DNA of 63,349 bases. Source: Apostichopus californicus (Eukaryota; Echinodermata; Holothuroidea; Aspidochirotida; Stichopodidae). The first letter of the stretch is position 1, and each line of letters begins with the position of its first letter. This document shows positions 60,807-63,349 of this stretch, in pieces. The notes beneath the pieces were generated by a model. That model did no database searches. It was not told the DNA's origin and saw only the letters and a program-made list of their open reading frames with translations. A program made the position numbers and the translations under genes. The stretch lies in NCBI GenBank assembly GCA_020650975.1, contig JAIPMN010002175.1, positions 1 to 63,349 on the forward strand, given 5' to 3'.

Positions 60807-63008
60807 TCATGACTTGTCTTTCTTGAATCTATCCAGGGCAGACACAGACTCTGTTTCTTGATTATCTTTCTCCTCTTTTTCCACCGTCCTCCTCTTTTCA
60901 TCTTCTTTGGCTTCAACAGATTTCTTTGCTTCTTCCTGTTAACAAGAACCAAAATCAGACAAAATCAGGGTCATTCTGGATTCAGTTTTAAGCAAGACAT
61001 ACTAACATATTACGCACACACACACACACACCCACAGCATTGATTCCCGATTGAAGATCATAGTTGGTAATCTAAAAGTGGTTTAGCCAAGGGGTACCAG
61101 AGCCTGTGTCACCCCAACCACCCCCTTCCCCACCCAAAACAACATTGTAAGAAAAATGCTTTTTATATTTTAGATAATAGGTTATGCTGCTCCCCTTAGA
61201 ATAGCATTGGTCGCCCCTGAAAACAGAAGTCTCACTTACGCCCCTGAATCCAAAGGTCAATGTCATGGCAAACTTTCAGTACAAAAGTATTACTAAACTA
61301 CACACATATGACTAACAGATGGAGAAGGTCCATGGAGGGAGGGTGCATGGGTTTAAAAGCAGTCAAGGATAAGAGTATGCTGTAGGTTTGGTGTATCCCA
61401 TGTGCATCCATTGAGACCCAAACATGAAAGAATGATGCTGATATTTATTTCACAAAGATACATACCATTTCAAGTACTCAACATTTATAGTGTCATTAAT
61501 GAATATATTTTTCTGGCATCTCATTAAAATATTTTGGAATATAACTTACCCTCTTGTCTGCTTCAAACATCATCTGTTTTCTGTTTTCTTTTCTTCCAGA
61601 TTTGCTCTTTCCTTTCATTCTGAACCTTGGTTTGAATGTCTGTTTAGGTAGGTCACCCTGTAAACACGAGAGATATGTTTCCATTCAATCATCAGTCTAA
61701 GCAGAATTATTTATCCACCTTATATTGAATAAATTATGATGCCTTTCATGTCTATATGCATGCATATGCATATGTAACTGCATATGCATATGCATGTGCA
61801 TAGACATGCATATGTCTATATGCATCTGTAGTAACCATCCCCTCTCACCTACCCACCACTCTCCCCGTATATAAATTAAACTGATAGTACAATCTGTTCA
61901 ATTCCAAGATAGAGTTTGTCACTAAGCGCACCCAAAGATTTGTTTTTTTTTAAACCTCTTTTTACCATTTGTCCTTGATTAATTTTTTATTTAAAGTAAA
62001 CATGTTATTTGAGGCCATCGGTCTTGCTCTTTCTTGTTTTTGAGCTCAGTTTTGCTTCTGAGGAGCTGCCCAACTGGTGTGTGTTAGACTACAAAGTCCA
62101 GTCACTTGAACTGATGAGCCTTGTGTTTCAAGGGTCGTTTCTCTATATAAAAGTGGCATAGATTAGAAATATTCCTGGGCTGAAAGCGGTACCTACATGG
62201 AATAACAGCAACTATCAACATCACATCAATATTATTTTTGTGGCTACACTGATCCTTTAAATAACTTTCTTCTTCCTATTTGTTTCAAAAGTCAAATACC
62301 TCTCGTAACCAAAGAGTTGCAACAATCTGTATTGAACACATGAATAAAGTTGAAAATATAAATGGATAAAACAAACTCACAAAGAGTACTCTTCGATCTT
62401 CCTCTCTCTGCTGGAAGGTCACACGATCAACCTCTCCAATCTTGTTAGGATCAAGAGTAATAAGCTCTGGCTGAATCTGAGGAGGGAAAAAATGGATTTG
62501 AACATAGATTTGGTCATTCACAGAACTTGACATTACCAAAGAGAGAACTGACATGATCCAAAGTACCTTAAATTACAGTACAGGTCTGTTTAAATCTGTA
62601 TTCAGTATTAAGTCCCAACTGCTAATAAACAAGCAAACTTCCTGCATTTCGTTCAAGGTGTAAGAAAAGAAACGAAAATTGCCGCCACTTTTCATCTTTC
62701 TTTCATCTTTTGTCTTTCATCTTTCTTTCTTTCATCTTTTTTCATCTTTTTTCATCTTTTTTCATCTTTTCATCAAGGAGAGATCTTCATTGTTAAGAGA
62801 TTAAGAAGACACATTACACCATTTCTCCCGGGCAGCCGTTCAGACTCTGACAGGACAGAGTAAGACGGTAGATTCTAGCCTGGGTATCTGCGTCACATTG
62901 ACCTTGATCTTACCTTTTCAAGAAGAGATTTTACTTCCGCTTCTTTCCTCTGTTTCTTGGTCATGAATGGATTTACCTCGAGAGCATCAAAATTAGGCTC
63001 ACCAGACC
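60807..63008 (-). CDS. WDR46: WDR46/UTP7, C-terminal exons (gene continues beyond the right edge)
   Basis: Nucleolar WD-repeat scaffold of the small-subunit processome, needed for early 18S rRNA processing. Only the part after the beta-propeller is present. Exons (minus): 62914-63008, 62381-62476, 61550-61657, 60807-60935; together 142 codons with stop, phases consistent. The visible start is at a phase-1 junction, so the 5' exons lie to the right. Diagnostic motifs: [60 protein letters not shown], and the terminal SALDRFKK. This C-terminal BING4-type region of WDR46 is highly conserved, so the identity is secure. An expanded Lys/Glu tract precedes the last motif. Confidence 0.92.
61745..61828. 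repeat. ATGCAT/CATATG palindromic microsatellite
   Basis: Overlapping ATGCATATGCATATG-type words with GTCTATATGCA at both ends make a nearly self-complementary 80-bp stretch in a WDR46 intron. It could extrude as a cruciform. Confidence 0.6.
62690..62775. repeat. TTTCATCT polypyrimidine microsatellite
   Basis: Runs of CATCTTTCTTT and TTTTTTCATC make an 85-bp strand-asymmetric tract in the WDR46 intron between 62476 and 62914; on the coding strand it is purine-rich. Confidence 0.7.
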
Positions 63009-63049
63009 CTGGAATATGAGAGACACAGAGGGGTGAGTCAAGGTGGTGG

Positions 63050-63349
63050 CATACTGGACATTACAGCTAACAGTCAATTAGCCAATAGAAACAACCGATA
63101 CTGGACATTACAGCTAATAGTCAATTAGCCAATAGAAACAACCGATACTGGACATTACAGCTAATAGTCAATTAGCCAATAGAAACTACAATAGGTGGTA
63201 TACTGGACATACAGCTCATAGTAAATTAGCCAATAAAAACAACAATAGGTGGTATACTGGACATTACAGCTAATAGTCAATTAGCCAATAAAAACAACAA
63301 TAGGTGGTATACTGGACATTACAGCTAATAGTCAATTAGCCAATAAAAA
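63050..63349. repeat. 47/55-bp minisatellite at the right edge
   Basis: CTGGACAT recurs at 63054, 63101, 63148, 63203, 63257 and 63312. The first intervals are 47 bp; later ones are 54-55 bp because of an added ACAATAGGTGGT. The array continues past the window and lies in an intron of WDR46. Confidence 0.85.

Overview
The window is nuclear DNA from an animal. Every recognisable gene is split into many short exons with GT-AG introns, background GC is low, and introns and spacers are full of minisatellites and old transposon pieces. The five genes are single orthologues of genes known from humans (ZCWPW1, KIF28, GLB1, ANO10, WDR46). Together with the frequent TAGGCCTA palindromes in spacers, this suggests an invertebrate deuterostome. 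An echinoderm, possibly a sea cucumber, is my best guess, but the sequence does not prove it.

Layout: genes alternate strand. (1) 165-13470, minus: a 15-exon gene for a chromatin reader with CW zinc finger, PWWP and, unexpectedly, an ARID domain (ZCWPW1-like, 876 aa); a 49-residue exon is tandemly duplicated. (2) 17702-29869, plus: a 23-exon kinesin-3 family motor (KIF28/KLP6-like, 942 aa), whose first intron is an AT-AC minor-spliceosome intron and which has a second possible last exon at 30069-30257. (3) 32933-42951, minus: 14-exon lysosomal beta-galactosidase (GLB1, 620 aa) with both catalytic glutamates. (4) 44824-56676, plus: 15-exon anoctamin-10 (748 aa) with a repeat-built acidic insertion in a loop. 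(5) 60807 to beyond the right edge, minus: the C-terminal exons of the nucleolar SSU-processome protein WDR46/UTP7. In each gene the reading frame carries through every proposed splice junction, which is the main internal check on the models.

Genes 1/2 and 3/4 are head to head (spacers 4.2 and 1.9 kb); 2/3 and 4/5 are tail to tail. No shared pathway is evident: the set spans chromatin reading, microtubule transport, lysosomal glycan breakdown, ER membrane lipid/ion biology and ribosome assembly. It looks like an ordinary syntenic block rather than a functional cluster.

The non-coding part holds a 5'-truncated LINE 3' end, a tRNA-derived SINE, a pair of opposite-strand repeats with a hammerhead-like stem motif, a fold-back element, and at least ten minisatellite or tandem-duplication arrays, several touching exons or UTRs. 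No tRNA gene, rRNA, CRISPR array, prokaryotic gene or intact mobile element was seen.
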